Shown in pieces: positions 1 through 9,440 of a stretch of DNA of 64,000 nucleotides. The stretch is from assembly GCF_028583425.1 (NCBI RefSeq), contig NC_072800.1, forward strand, positions 3,237,001 through 3,301,000. Reading direction: 5' to 3'. Within the stretch, counting starts at the first letter, position 1; every line of letters starts with the position of its first letter. A program made the translations under genes and the position numbers. The notes below the pieces were generated by a model, which was not told where the DNA came from, did no database searches, and saw only the letters and a list, made by a program, of their open reading frames with translations. This DNA is from Eublepharis macularius (lineage: Eukaryota > Chordata > Lepidosauria > Squamata > Eublepharidae).

Positions 1-1012
1 GAAGACGGGGGTTCTGTATCTGGGTTGCGGGGCGACGGAATCAGGAATCTGGCTCCCAGCCCTCGACGGAGTGCAGCTGCAGCCTTCGTCGATGGTGAGG
101 CACCTGGGTGTGCTCCTGGATGCCACACTTTCTATGGAGGCCCAGGTTGCAGCTGTTGCCAGATCTGCATTTTTTCATCTTCGGCAGGTCAGGCAATTGG
201 CTCCCTATCTCTTGTTCCAGGACCTAGTTTCGGTAATCCATGCAACAGCCCCCTCTAGATTGGACTACTGCAACTCGCTTTACACTGGGCTGCCTGTGGG
301 CTTGACCTGGAAATTACAGCTGGTCCAGAATGCAGTGGCATGGGTCTTTTCGGGGATGCCGTTTTTAGGGCTCTCATCCACCCTGCCTTATGCCAGCTGC
401 ACTGGCTCCCAGGTGACTTCCGGATCCAGTTTAAGGTACTAATTTTAGTATTTAAAGCCCTCCACGGACTGGGACCTGCATACCTACGGAACTGCCTCTC
501 CCATTATGCCCCCCCGCCCCCGCAGGGGCTTGTGCTCTGCGAATAAGCAGCTTTAGGTGGTTCCCGACCCAAGAGACATTCAGCTGCCTTCAGCTAGGGC
601 CAGGGCATTTCTGCCCTGGCCCCGGCCTGGTGGAACACTCTCCCAATGGAGAGCTGGGCCCTGCGGGACCTTTTACAATTCCGCAGGGCCTGCAAGACGG
701 AGATGTTCCGCCGGGCCTTCGACTAGGGGCCAGCATTTTGTCCCTCCTTCTGACCACCATACCCTCCTTTTGCAGCCACTCTTGAGTTACATCATGGCGG
801 CGCCTGTGGTTTATGGCAATTTTATAGTAGCCTGATCTGTTTGGTGGCACCTGGGTTTTTGTGTTATTTGGATTAATGTGGGTTGATATTGGATTTTATG
901 CTATTTGCAATAATGTTTTATTGTATTTTAACAGTATATTTTGATGGAAGCCACCCTGAGCCCACTTGTGGGAATGGTGGGTTGTAAGTCGAATAAAATA
1001 AATAAATAAATA
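1..1012 (+). mobile_element. L2-like LINE, 3' end
   Basis: Frames across 200-540 give SRLDYCNSLYTGLP, LQLVQNA, LHWLP, FKVLILVFKALHGLGPAYL: the reverse transcriptase C-terminal region of L2-clade LINEs, interrupted by frame changes and stops. A GC-rich 3' part follows, then a tail block (ccaccctgagcccacttg and on) and a short AATAA repeat ending at 1012. The 5' part is outside the window or truncated. Confidence 0.75.
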
Positions 1013-1130
1013 TGACTATCAGTTCTAGGGATGGCAGTCCATGACAGATAGATCCCGCACAAACCCCTCACAACAAGCACCCCAGCGTCTTGGATGAAAA
1101 GGTGTTATTATAGAGATCCATTAAGTTCAC

Positions 1131-1356
1131 AGATGCAGAGGAGTTAGCCGTGTTAGTCTGTGGTAGCAAAATCAAAAAGAGTCCAGTAGCACCTTTAAGA
1201 CTAACCAATTTTATTGTAGCATAAGCTTTCGAGAATCAAGTTCTCTTCGTCAGATGCTGTATCATGCATCTGACGAAGAGAACTTGATTCTCGAAAGCTT
1301 ATGCTACAATAAAATTGGTTAGTCTTAAAGGACTAACTGGACTCTTTTTGATTAAG
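1131..1356. repeat. Inverted pair of hammerhead-like repeat (family A)
   Basis: A - copy (about 1135-1257) and a + copy (about 1266-1356) face each other with an 8-bp spacer, and the arms are almost identical. The + arm holds CTGACGA (1270-1276), a 5-bp stem GAGAA/TTCTC (1278-1282 with 1288-1292), GAAA (1293-1296) and a GC-TTAT-GC hairpin followed by TA. The same family recurs at 28941, 29211, 36655, 52751 and 62690-63255. Confidence 0.7.
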
Positions 1357-2339
1357 TTCACAGGTACCTCCAAAGATGAATAGGATTGGCAGGAAGGAGA
1401 ATACAAGTGTATGCACTTTGATATAAGGAGCAGGATTCCCCTCCCCTGGGGCAGTTAGCAACAAGGCCCCAAAGTCCCAGTTCTTATGAGAAACACAATA
1501 GCTTTGTCTGGCCAAAGAAAACCGGAAGATTACAAGGAATTCGACTCCCCCTGCCTCTTGCGAAGAGTTACAGTTTAGTACAAGGTCAGGAAGCAGGCTT
1601 CACAGGTAACAGTCTCAACATTATTGCTTTCGTTTTTAGGGAAAAGAAAACAAAGGGCGGCCCCAAGTCCAAACTGAGAACACCAACAAACCGGGGAACC
1701 ACAATTCTAGAAATTACTAATATATATTTTTCCAAAGTGCAAGGTGCAAAAGTGCTAAGTAAGTTTAACATGCATCATAAATACATTTACAAAATACAAA
1801 GTCCATCCAATAGAACATCAAAATCGTCATAATGTCAAAATCTCAAAGTCCATCCATTTCGTTTTTAGGGAAGCTTAAGATGGCATGAATATAATGGCTA
1901 CAGTACATGAGCCTAATAAGAGAGCACATGGATACACAGTATGATCAAATAAACACAGGGAACAGAGAACATATGAATGGCATGGATGCATGGTATGCAG
2001 ATACGACAATGACTTTTTTAAAAAGTTGACCTGTCACTCACCCATACTAATTGTAAACCTTTGAAATTCCACTGATTTCCGTCTGCTTGTCTGTGTAGAT
2101 TCTTTTATTACTATAAACAATATTGTTTATATTGTCCAGTCTATGAGAAGTATAAATCTAAGTCTAACCCCCTTTAGGGGTATGGACCATTGTTAAATGA
2201 GCGCATCAAGTTTATTGTGAGGACATCTCTCTTTCTTTTGATGGCCAAGAGTTGTCTGCCTTGATAAATCTAAGACTGGTGTTTGGAAGGGTCTCCCTAA
2301 CTGGAGTATAGGGAGAAACTCCCCTCACCCTTTGTGCCC
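1357..2339. other. Intergenic, nothing recognised
   Basis: AT-rich sequence with no supported gene. It has an 18-bp palindrome near 2112-2129 (ataaacaatattgtttat) and a repeated short motif (tttcgtttttagggaa) near 1628 and 1856. No transposon family is recognised. Confidence 0.6.
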
Positions 2340-2424
2340 CACCAAGAGGGAACAAAGTCGGTGTTATTATTACCCCCACAATACAGCTGGGGAGCTGGGC
2401 TGAGAGGAGTGGGTCACCCAAGGC
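2340..2424 (-). repeat. tRNA-type SINE, piece left of the Gypsy insertion
   Basis: The segment cagctggggagctgggctga and following bases match the SINE at 24760-24955. The sequence resumes at 9349 after the Gypsy element, so one SINE was split. The direct repeat CAAGGC (2419-2424 and 9349-9354) flanks the insertion. Confidence 0.7.
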
Positions 2425-2840
2425 TGTCAGACTGTGGCTAGATAAGGTACTCTCTGCAAGATTCCCTTTAGAAGCAAGAATAAGTCCAATGTCTGGCAAA
2501 GGAAGCTTTATTGCAGAAAAGGTCCATTATAGTCCACTGTCCTGAATAGGAGACTCAGGATGGTACATGATCATTGTTATCAATGAAGAGCAAGCATAGG
2601 ATACAGAGTAACAATACCCATCTGGAACAGCCTCCCCCCACAGTTCTCAAAACAACATCTTTCAGTCCTGGGAAGCTGCTCTCCTTCAAGGCCAATGCCT
2701 GGTGGAACGGTGTTAGACAAAACAGTCTCCTCTGGTGGGAATGCTGCTTGGGAACTGGTGCACCTGAGGAGAAAATACTTAAACACTAAAAGCATTAGAA
2801 AATGGAGTCAGTATAGTTAAGATATATATTGGACCTGACA
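2425..2840 (-). repeat. 3' LTR of the young Gypsy
   Basis: 416 bp, TG...CA ends, almost identical to 8933-9348. It is the 3' LTR because pol ends beside it on the - strand. Confidence 0.95.
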
Positions 2841-2852
2841 TTTCTGCCCCCC

Positions 2853-5800
2853 TTAAAATAGATCCCCCCCTGGTTTATATGGGTAGCGAGTATGAAAAGC
2901 TTTGGTTAATCTAGGAGCATGAACATGTGCAGAGTTCACCCATTCATCGTAACCAGAATCAAAGTCCTTCCATCTAATGAGGTAAAAAAGCTGATTTCTC
3001 TTGATTTTAGAGTCCAAAATTTGTTGTACCTCATAGTGTATTTGGTCGTCAATTAAAGTTGGAATGGGTGGAGCTTTGATATGCCATTTGTTGTCGGTGG
3101 GAGCTTTCTTCAAAAGGCTGACATGGAACGTATCATGCACATGGTGAAGGTTCTTGGGCAATGTTACAGCAACAGTCACTTTATTTATTACTTTGCGCAC
3201 AGGAAAAGGTCCTAAGAATTTCAGAGCGAGTTTGCGGCTTGTCTGAGCTAGCTTTAGGTTCTTTGTGGAAATATACACATGGTCTCCTGGTTGTAATTCC
3301 CATTCGGCCACACGATGGCGATCTGCGTACTTTTTGTAATCCAGTTTGGCTTTTTCGAGGTGTCTCTTAATGATAGTCCATTGCTGCACCGCCTCCCCCC
3401 ACCATGAGGATACATCTGGCAATTTAGAGGAATGGAGAGGGGGTGCGTCCAATGGAAAGGGATTGAAGTGAGTCCCATATACAATTTTGAAGGGGGCTTC
3501 TCCCGTTGAAGCGTGTACACTGTTGTTATAGGAGAATTCGGCTAGAGGGAGAAGGTCCACCCAGTTATCTTGTTGGAAATTGATGTAGCAACGAAGGAAC
3601 TGTTCTAATATTTGGTTTGTTTTTTCGGATTGCCCGTCGGTTTGTGGGTGGTGGCTTGAACTGATACCTTGTTCAATATTCAACATTTTCAAAAGCTCCC
3701 GCCAGAAGTTGGCAACGAACTGTCCGCCGCGATCCGAAATCACCTTGGACGGAAAAGAATGTAATTTTACGATGTGTTTTAGAAACAGATCCGCTAGTTT
3801 TTGAGCGGAGGGTATAGCAGTACAGGGGATAAAATGGGCTTGTTTGGAGAACAGATCTACCACAACTAAAATACAATTATGTCCTTTTGAAAGAGGTAGA
3901 TCAGTGATAAAGTCCATGGAGATTACTTCCCAGGGCCTGTTCGGCGTTTCTAATGGTTGCAGGAGACCCGGAGGTTTCCCTTTCCTGGTCTTTGCGCTGA
4001 GGCAAACAGGGCAGGAACTAACGTATTGGGAAATGTCTTTGCGCATGCCCGGCCACCAGAATTGTCTTTGAACTAGGTGTAAAGTTTTCAGATACCCATA
4101 ATGTCCAGCAGTGGGAGCATCATGACAGCGCCGCAAGACTTCCAGCTTAAGGCTGTCCGGGACATAAAACTTGCTCCCAGCTAGCCAATCCCCCTGTGGG
4201 GATTGGGTTAGTTTGTTTCGCGGAGCTTTATCCCCCTCCTTCTCCACTTCAGTTTTAAGTTTCGATTTCCATTCTTGGTCGGCCGGGAGGGGCTGCTTAG
4301 CACGGCTGCGAGTAGTCACCACGCCCCCAAGTTGCTTAGGTGAGAAGACCGTGTCGACAGTCTCCGCCCGTTTGCTCTTATGTTGGGGCATGCGCGACAG
4401 GGCGTCCGCTAAAAAGTTAGTTTTGCCCGGGAGATAATTGAGGGTGAAGTTGAACTTGGAAAAGAATTCCGCCCACCGCAATTGCTTGGCATTCAGTCTG
4501 CGTGGGCTTCGGAGGGCCTCCAAATTTTTATGATCTGTCCAGACCTCAAAAGGGTATCTCGCCCCCTCCAGCCAATGCCTCCAGTTTGTGAGAGCTGCTT
4601 TCACTGCAAAGGCCTCCTTCTCCCACACATTCCAATTCCTTTCTGCCTCTGAGAACTTTCTAGACAAGAATGCACAAGGCCGCAATTTCCCATCCTCCCC
4701 CTTCTGCAGCAAAACCCCCCCTATCGCCGTATCGCTGGCGTCGACCTGTACTATGAAGGGGGACTGTTCGTTGGGGTGGGAGAGGATGGGTTCCGTTACA
4801 AATTGCTTTTTAAGGCATTCGAAGGCCGTTTGGCAATCGGGGGTCCATTGTAGTTTAGCAGAGGGTTTTTTGGCTTGGTCCCCTTTATCTTTGGTTTTCA
4901 GCAATTCTGTTAAGGGGAGTGTGATTTGGGCGAAATTTGCTATGAAGTCTCTATAGAAGTTGGCAAAACCCAGGAAGGATTGCAGTTCTTTGCGGGTGGT
5001 GGGTGTTTGCCAATCCTGGATCGCCTGTATTTTGGCTGGATCCATTTTCAACCCCTCTTGTGAGATACAATACCCAAGGTAAGTGAGTTCGGTTTTATGG
5101 AATTCACATTTGGACAATTTGATGGGCAGTTTATTCTTCATCAAGGTGGCCAGGACCTTTTGTACCATTTGAACATGTTCTTCCTCGGTGTCAGAATAAA
5201 TTAAAACATCATCAAGGTACACCACCACCCCTTTGTACAAAAATTCATGTAAAACTTCGTTTATCATGGACATGAATACAGACGGGGCTCCCGTCAATCC
5301 AAAAGGCATAACTAAGTATTCATATTGTCCGAGGGGCGTATTAAACGCGGTTTTCCACTCATCCCCTGCCTTGATACGAACGTGGAAGTAAGCATCTTTT
5401 AGATCTAATTTCGTAAAGATCTTACCTTGGGCCACGACGTTGAGAAGGTCTCGGATGAGCGGTATAGGATAGGCGTTGTTGGTGGACACTGCATTTAGTC
5501 CTCGGAAATCCGTGCACAGTCTGAGTCCCCCGTCCTTCTTTTTCACGAAGAGAACTGGAGCGGCGTGGGAGCTAGAGGCTGGGCGGATGAACCCTCGTTG
5601 GAGGTTGGTGTCGATGAATTTCCGGAGCTCTTCACGTTCATGGAGACTCATGGGATAGAGTCGTCCTTTAGGCAATGAGGCTCCGGGTAAAATTTCCACC
5701 GCACAGTCCGTTCGTCGGTGCGGGGGTAGAGTATCAGCTTCCTCCTCCGAGAAAGCATTTAGGAAAGGCCAGTACGGTTCGGGTATTTGGTTGACTTCTT

Positions 5801-6596
5801 CTTGGGTGAGGAGGGCCTTTTCTTTGTAAGTTGGGTCCTCGCCCCAGTTTTGATTCCAACGGTGAAGTTTACAGTTGGCATGATTGAAGGTAATACATCC
5901 TTGAGCCCAGTCTATGTAGGGATTGTGATCACATAGCCATTTGCTGCCTAGAATTAACGGGTACTTGGCAGTAGAGCTGATGACAAAGGACCTCTTTTCC
6001 CAATGTTGTCCCATGCCTGTGATCACCGGGATGGTTTCAGTTGTGACCGGATTCATGTTGGTACCATCCATTTGTTCAAAAATTACTGGATTTTGTAATT
6101 CCCGAGTTGGTAAGACTAGTCCATTGACTAGAGCTGGGGCTATGATATCTCTTGAGCAACCCGAGTCAATAAGAGCTTGCACCCGAATGTGCATTTTTCT
6201 CTCTGGGTTGATTAAAGTCACTGGCATGAATAAAATGGACCCAGGTGGCCGGTTCCGTGCAGGGACGGGCTTGGGGCGGATCTGTCGTTTGGGCCCTTTT
6301 ACGACAGATCCATCTCGTTTCCCGACTGGGGACTTTCTGGATTGACTTCTGCAGATGGGGAAGCGGGATCGTATTCCATAACTTCTTCCGCTTCCAGCCC
6401 TCTTTCTGAGGCTGGCCTTTGGGAAGCGCCGCGGCCTCTGTTTGCTCGTGGAGCTGGAGTCGGGCGTTGGAGCGTAGGGAACGGAGCAAGGGTTGGACGC
6501 CGTAATTGGAGCGGAGGTCTTTGCACAGGCCGGTAGGGGCATTGTGCTGCAAAGTGACCAGCCTGTCCGCATTGCAAACACAGCCCTTGTTGCCAT
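2853..6596 (-). CDS. pol-like frame of the young Gypsy
   Basis: Fossil element part of about 1,240 residues. Domains in order: aspartic protease (ALIDSGCSRDII), reverse transcriptase with YLDD (VVYLDDVLIYS), RNase H (QVDASDTAIGGVLLQ), integrase zinc region (HDAPTAGHYGY, then CPVC), integrase core (SMDFITDLPLS, ISDRGGQF, PQTDGQSEKTNQ), GPF-type C-terminal module, and a chromodomain (YLIRWKDFDSGYDEW). The chromodomain places it among chromoviruses. Confidence 0.95.
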   Translation of the reverse strand: MATRAVFAMRTGWSLCSTMPLPACAKTSAPITASNPCSVPYAPTPDSSSTSKQRPRRFPKASLRKRAGSGRSYGIRSRFPICRSQSRKSPVGKRDGSVVKGPKRQIRPKPVPARNRPPGSILFMPVTLINPERKMHIRVQALIDSGCSRDIIAPALVNGLVLPTRELQNPVIFEQMDGTNMNPVTTETIPVITGMGQHWEKRSFVISSTAKYPLILGSKWLCDHNPYIDWAQGCITFNHANCKLHRWNQNWGEDPTYKEKALLTQEEVNQIPEPYWPFLNAFSEEEADTLPPHRRTDCAVEILPGASLPKGRLYPMSLHEREELRKFIDTNLQRGFIRPASSSHAAPVLFVKKKDGGLRLCTDFRGLNAVSTNNAYPIPLIRDLLNVVAQGKIFTKLDLKDAYFHVRIKAGDEWKTAFNTPLGQYEYLVMPFGLTGAPSVFMSMINEVLHEFLYKGVVVYLDDVLIYSDTEEEHVQMVQKVLATLMKNKLPIKLSKCEFHKTELTYLGYCISQEGLKMDPAKIQAIQDWQTPTTRKELQSFLGFANFYRDFIANFAQITLPLTELLKTKDKGDQAKKPSAKLQWTPDCQTAFECLKKQFVTEPILSHPNEQSPFIVQVDASDTAIGGVLLQKGEDGKLRPCAFLSRKFSEAERNWNVWEKEAFAVKAALTNWRHWLEGARYPFEVWTDHKNLEALRSPRRLNAKQLRWAEFFSKFNFTLNYLPGKTNFLADALSRMPQHKSKRAETVDTVFSPKQLGGVVTTRSRAKQPLPADQEWKSKLKTEVEKEGDKAPRNKLTQSPQGDWLAGSKFYVPDSLKLEVLRRCHDAPTAGHYGYLKTLHLVQRQFWWPGMRKDISQYVSSCPVCLSAKTRKGKPPGLLQPLETPNRPWEVISMDFITDLPLSKGHNCILVVVDLFSKQAHFIPCTAIPSAQKLADLFLKHIVKLHSFPSKVISDRGGQFVANFWRELLKMLNIEQGISSSHHPQTDGQSEKTNQILEQFLRCYINFQQDNWVDLLPLAEFSYNNSVHASTGEAPFKIVYGTHFNPFPLDAPPLHSSKLPDVSSWWGEAVQQWTIIKRHLEKAKLDYKKYADRHRVAEWELQPGDHVYISTKNLKLAQTSRKLALKFLGPFPVRKVINKVTVAVTLPKNLHHVHDTFHVSLLKKAPTDNKWHIKAPPIPTLIDDQIHYEVQQILDSKIKRNQLFYLIRWKDFDSGYDEWVNSAHVHAPRLTKAFHTRYPYKPGGDLF

Positions 6597-8917
6597 CTAG
6601 CATCTCTCGCTCCACGGGTGGCGTAGCCAGCTCCCCGAGCTCCCTTCTGTAAGGTCAATGGTCTTCTTTGTCCCGTTTGTTGTTGTTGCTCAACCAAACG
6701 GACTTCTAAAATGCGATTCTCCACTTCGCAAACAAGTTGAATCCAACCTAACAGCGTAGGGGGATTGTCTTGCATGAGGGCTCTGTCCAAAAGTCTCGGA
6801 TTAAGTCCTTGTTTGAACAGAATAATTTTTGTGGACTCCTCACACCTGGGGCACTTGGCAGCCAATTGTCGGAATTTCGTGATATAGTCTCTCGCTGCCA
6901 TGCTGCCCTGCTTAATGGCCTGCAATTCTGTTCGGGCCCTGGTTTCCTCTAAGGGGTCTTCATATTGTGCTCTAATAGCATCTACCAACCCCTGGAGAGT
7001 ATCGAGTTCTGGGGCCCCAATATTATATAGTCCTACGTACCAGTCCGCTGCTTTCCCTTGTAAGCGGGAGCCGAGATGTTCAATTTGGCTGGCCTCGCTG
7101 CCGAAGAGGTGTCCCCACCGGTTGAAGAATTGCACGACTTGCACTAGAAAAAAGCCCAGTTTGGAGGGATCCCCATCAAAAGTGGCGTCCAGTTTCACCC
7201 AACCCATTGGGAGGTCTTGCCTCGGAGCCGGTGCTGGGTAGAAGTCCGCCGGAAGCATCAATGGCACTTGAGGTATGGGGGGACCCGGTTGTGCTGGCGG
7301 TGGCATCACCGGTTGAGCCGGGGGTGGCGGCCTCGGCTGGGCTGGCGGTGGTGCTCTCGGCTGGGCTGGTGGTGGTGCTCTCGGCTGGGCTGGCGGTGGT
7401 GCTCTCGGCTGGGCTGGTGGCAATGCTGGAGGTGCTGGCCGTAGCGGTTGAGGTCGGTGCGGCGGAGTAATAATCGGCCGCTGAGGGATGGGTTGGTGGG
7501 GTCGTAGTGGTGTAGGCCCCATCGGTTGGTTCGGAGGTGGTCTTACGGGCTGTTCCAGTGGCAAACGTATCGGCTGCAGCGGCGGGGTTAGTTGTGGTCG
7601 AAGCGGAAGGGGCCGCAGCGGCGAAGGCCGAATGGGTGGAAGGCCGCGCGGGCTTGCCCCTCCAGGCGTTGTTGTTCTGGGAAGCGTCGGCTGACCTTTT
7701 GGCGCTGGTAGACCATCTCCCGGAGGTTGCCCGACGGGAACAGTTTCGCGCGGTTGACCAGGGGTTCCCTCCCCGGATGGAGCCGCGGGTGCTCCCGCTT
7801 GGTCCGGCCGGACCGTTATAGGGGAAGTATGGGGGGGTATCACCGGTGTATCACTTGGCTTTTCCTCCCCTTCCGTAGGCCTCTCCACGGGGGTCTCGTC
7901 TGGCGGCACATCCCCTCCCGTGATAGGAGTATCGCTGGGAGTCTCACCGGGTGGCACAACCGGGTGATCCCTTCTCGGTGGAATTTCCCGCTGTGGGGGA
8001 AGTTCCTTAGGTTGTTCTCCCGATTCGCCAGGATAGGTGCCCCCCTCGCCGGTAGGTGACGACCGCTGCTGAACTTCCTCCATCGGATAGGAGATGACAC
8101 TTTGAAGGGTAGCTATCTGTATCGCCATCTCTTCAGGAGACAGTCTTTCTCCTGCCCCCATTGAGGAAATTAAATGAATGGCGTGAGCCAAACTTTCTTC
8201 CATGTCCAACAGCTTAGCTTCTAATTGTTGCATTCGACTTGGCCCTGGTTGTTCGCTCAGGGAACCTTCATTCGCTGTACTCACCGGGGAGAAAGGGCCC
8301 CACGGAGGAGGATCCCCTTGGACTATTCGCGACCTCGCGGCTAGAATTCCCTTGGCCATACCCGTCACGGCCGAGATGCTGGTATCTACCGCATAGGTGC
8401 GACCTTGTATCTGCTCCCAACTTTGTACAGGGACTTCCGTTGGCTCTTTCCACGGAGCAAGTTCGGAATAATCCCAACTCAGGGCGCCGCGGCGAGACGT
8501 GTCCCCCTCCATCTGCTCAAACGTCCTGTTCCAATATCGCCATGGTTGGCTGCTGTCTAGTTCCGGGACGGTTTCCAGGCTTCGGCGCCCGTCCATCGAG
8601 ACTCGTGGATGGAGTCCACCTGCCCGGCGCTCTCTGGTTTCTCGGGGTCTGGCTCCCCACTCCGACGGGGTGGGTACCGAGATCAAGGGGAGAGCGGTTG
8701 CTTTCGGCCTTGCCCCGAGGTTGCCTTCGGTCTCGTTCCGAGTACTGAAGTCAATGAGAGGCAGGGTAGAAGTGGAGGCTCCGGTTCCGTTCCCGGTTGC
8801 TCCCAGCTCCTGGGAGTCTTGGGTTTGCACCGGTTGATTGTCGGGAGACGCATACGGATCAAACAAAGGATCCCTGTCCGGGACAACCTTGGATTCCGCT
8901 GGGCCCGACTCAGACAT
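6299..8917 (-). CDS. gag-like frame of the young Gypsy
   Basis: Fossil element part. The frame starts MSESGPAES at 8917, 16 bases inside the 5' LTR. The N-terminal half is acidic and low-complexity. The middle is very rich in proline, with a 27-bp tandem unit encoding AQPRAPPP around 7310-7440. A capsid-like region follows (WGHLFGSEASQIEHLGSRL, then ARDYITKFRQLAAKC), then a zinc knuckle CLQCGQAGHFAAQC. At about 870 residues it is long for a Gypsy gag. Its end overlaps the pol frame in another register, as in relatives that use programmed frameshifting. Confidence 0.88.
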   Translation of the reverse strand: MSESGPAESKVVPDRDPLFDPYASPDNQPVQTQDSQELGATGNGTGASTSTLPLIDFSTRNETEGNLGARPKATALPLISVPTPSEWGARPRETRERRAGGLHPRVSMDGRRSLETVPELDSSQPWRYWNRTFEQMEGDTSRRGALSWDYSELAPWKEPTEVPVQSWEQIQGRTYAVDTSISAVTGMAKGILAARSRIVQGDPPPWGPFSPVSTANEGSLSEQPGPSRMQQLEAKLLDMEESLAHAIHLISSMGAGERLSPEEMAIQIATLQSVISYPMEEVQQRSSPTGEGGTYPGESGEQPKELPPQREIPPRRDHPVVPPGETPSDTPITGGDVPPDETPVERPTEGEEKPSDTPVIPPHTSPITVRPDQAGAPAAPSGEGTPGQPRETVPVGQPPGDGLPAPKGQPTLPRTTTPGGASPRGLPPIRPSPLRPLPLRPQLTPPLQPIRLPLEQPVRPPPNQPMGPTPLRPHQPIPQRPIITPPHRPQPLRPAPPALPPAQPRAPPPAQPRAPPPAQPRAPPPAQPRPPPPAQPVMPPPAQPGPPIPQVPLMLPADFYPAPAPRQDLPMGWVKLDATFDGDPSKLGFFLVQVVQFFNRWGHLFGSEASQIEHLGSRLQGKAADWYVGLYNIGAPELDTLQGLVDAIRAQYEDPLEETRARTELQAIKQGSMAARDYITKFRQLAAKCPRCEESTKIILFKQGLNPRLLDRALMQDNPPTLLGWIQLVCEVENRILEVRLVEQQQQTGQRRPLTLQKGARGAGYATRGARDARWQQGLCLQCGQAGHFAAQCPYRPVQRPPLQLRRPTLAPFPTLQRPTPAPRANRGRGASQRPASERGLEAEEVMEYDPASPSAEVNPESPQSGNEMDLS

Positions 8918-8932
8918 GATTGGTAACAAAAA

Positions 8933-9348
8933 TGTCAGACTGTGGCTAGATAAGGTACTCTCTGCAAGATTCCCTTTAGAAGCAAGAATAAGTCCAATGT
9001 CTGGCAAAGGAAGCTTTATTGCAGAAAAGGTCCATTATAGTCCACTGTCCTGAATAGGAGACTCAGGATGGTACATGATCATTGTTACCAATGAAGAGCA
9101 AGCATAGGATACAGAGTAACAATACCCATCTGGAACAGCCTCCCCCCACAGTTCTCAAAACAACATCTTTCAGTCCTGGGAAGCTGCTCTCCTTCAAGGC
9201 CAATGCCTGGTGGAACGGTGTTAGACAAAACAGTCTCCTCTGGTGGGAATGCTGCTTGGGAACTGGTGCACCTGAGGAGAAAATACTTAAACACTAAAAG
9301 CATTAGAAAATGGAGTCAGTATAGTTAAGATATATATTGGACCTGACA
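8933..9348 (-). repeat. 5' LTR of the young Gypsy
   Basis: 416 bp, TG...CA ends. It carries TTGTTACCAAT (+ strand 9082-9092), the reverse complement of the 11 bases at 8919-8929 just inside the element. This fits the self-priming scheme known for Tf1/sushi elements, with R beginning near 9092. Confidence 0.93.
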
Positions 9349-9440
9349 CAAGGCTACCTGCAGAGCTCATGGCAGGAGTGGGATTCCAACCAGCAGAGCG
9401 CTGGTTTGCAGCACTTCACCACCACACCCTCGGCGAGACC
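9349..9440 (-). repeat. tRNA-type SINE, piece right of the Gypsy insertion
   Basis: Continues the SINE cut at 2424 (caaggctacctgcagagctc and on, down to the tRNA-like head cagcagagcgctggtt). It corresponds to 24855-24955. Confidence 0.65.

Larger units (their letters stand above)
2425..9348 (-). mobile_element. Ty3/Gypsy chromovirus (sushi/Tf1-like), looks whole
   Basis: A 6.9-kb LTR retrotransposon on the - strand. It has 416-bp LTRs at both ends starting TGTCAG and ending CTGACA, differing at about one position. Inside are a long gag frame, and a pol frame with protease, reverse transcriptase, RNase H, integrase and C-terminal chromodomain in that order. A polypurine tract (2841-2854) abuts the 3' LTR, and a 6-bp direct repeat CAAGGC flanks the element. 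There is no envelope gene. It looks whole, with no obvious break seen. The near-identical LTRs make it a very recent insertion. It sits inside an older SINE. Confidence 0.95.

Noticed and set aside
5941-8837. Plus-strand open frames of 60-170 codons across the Gypsy
   Set aside because: They lie antisense to gag and pol, have skewed composition with no family motif, and are shadows of the coding strand.
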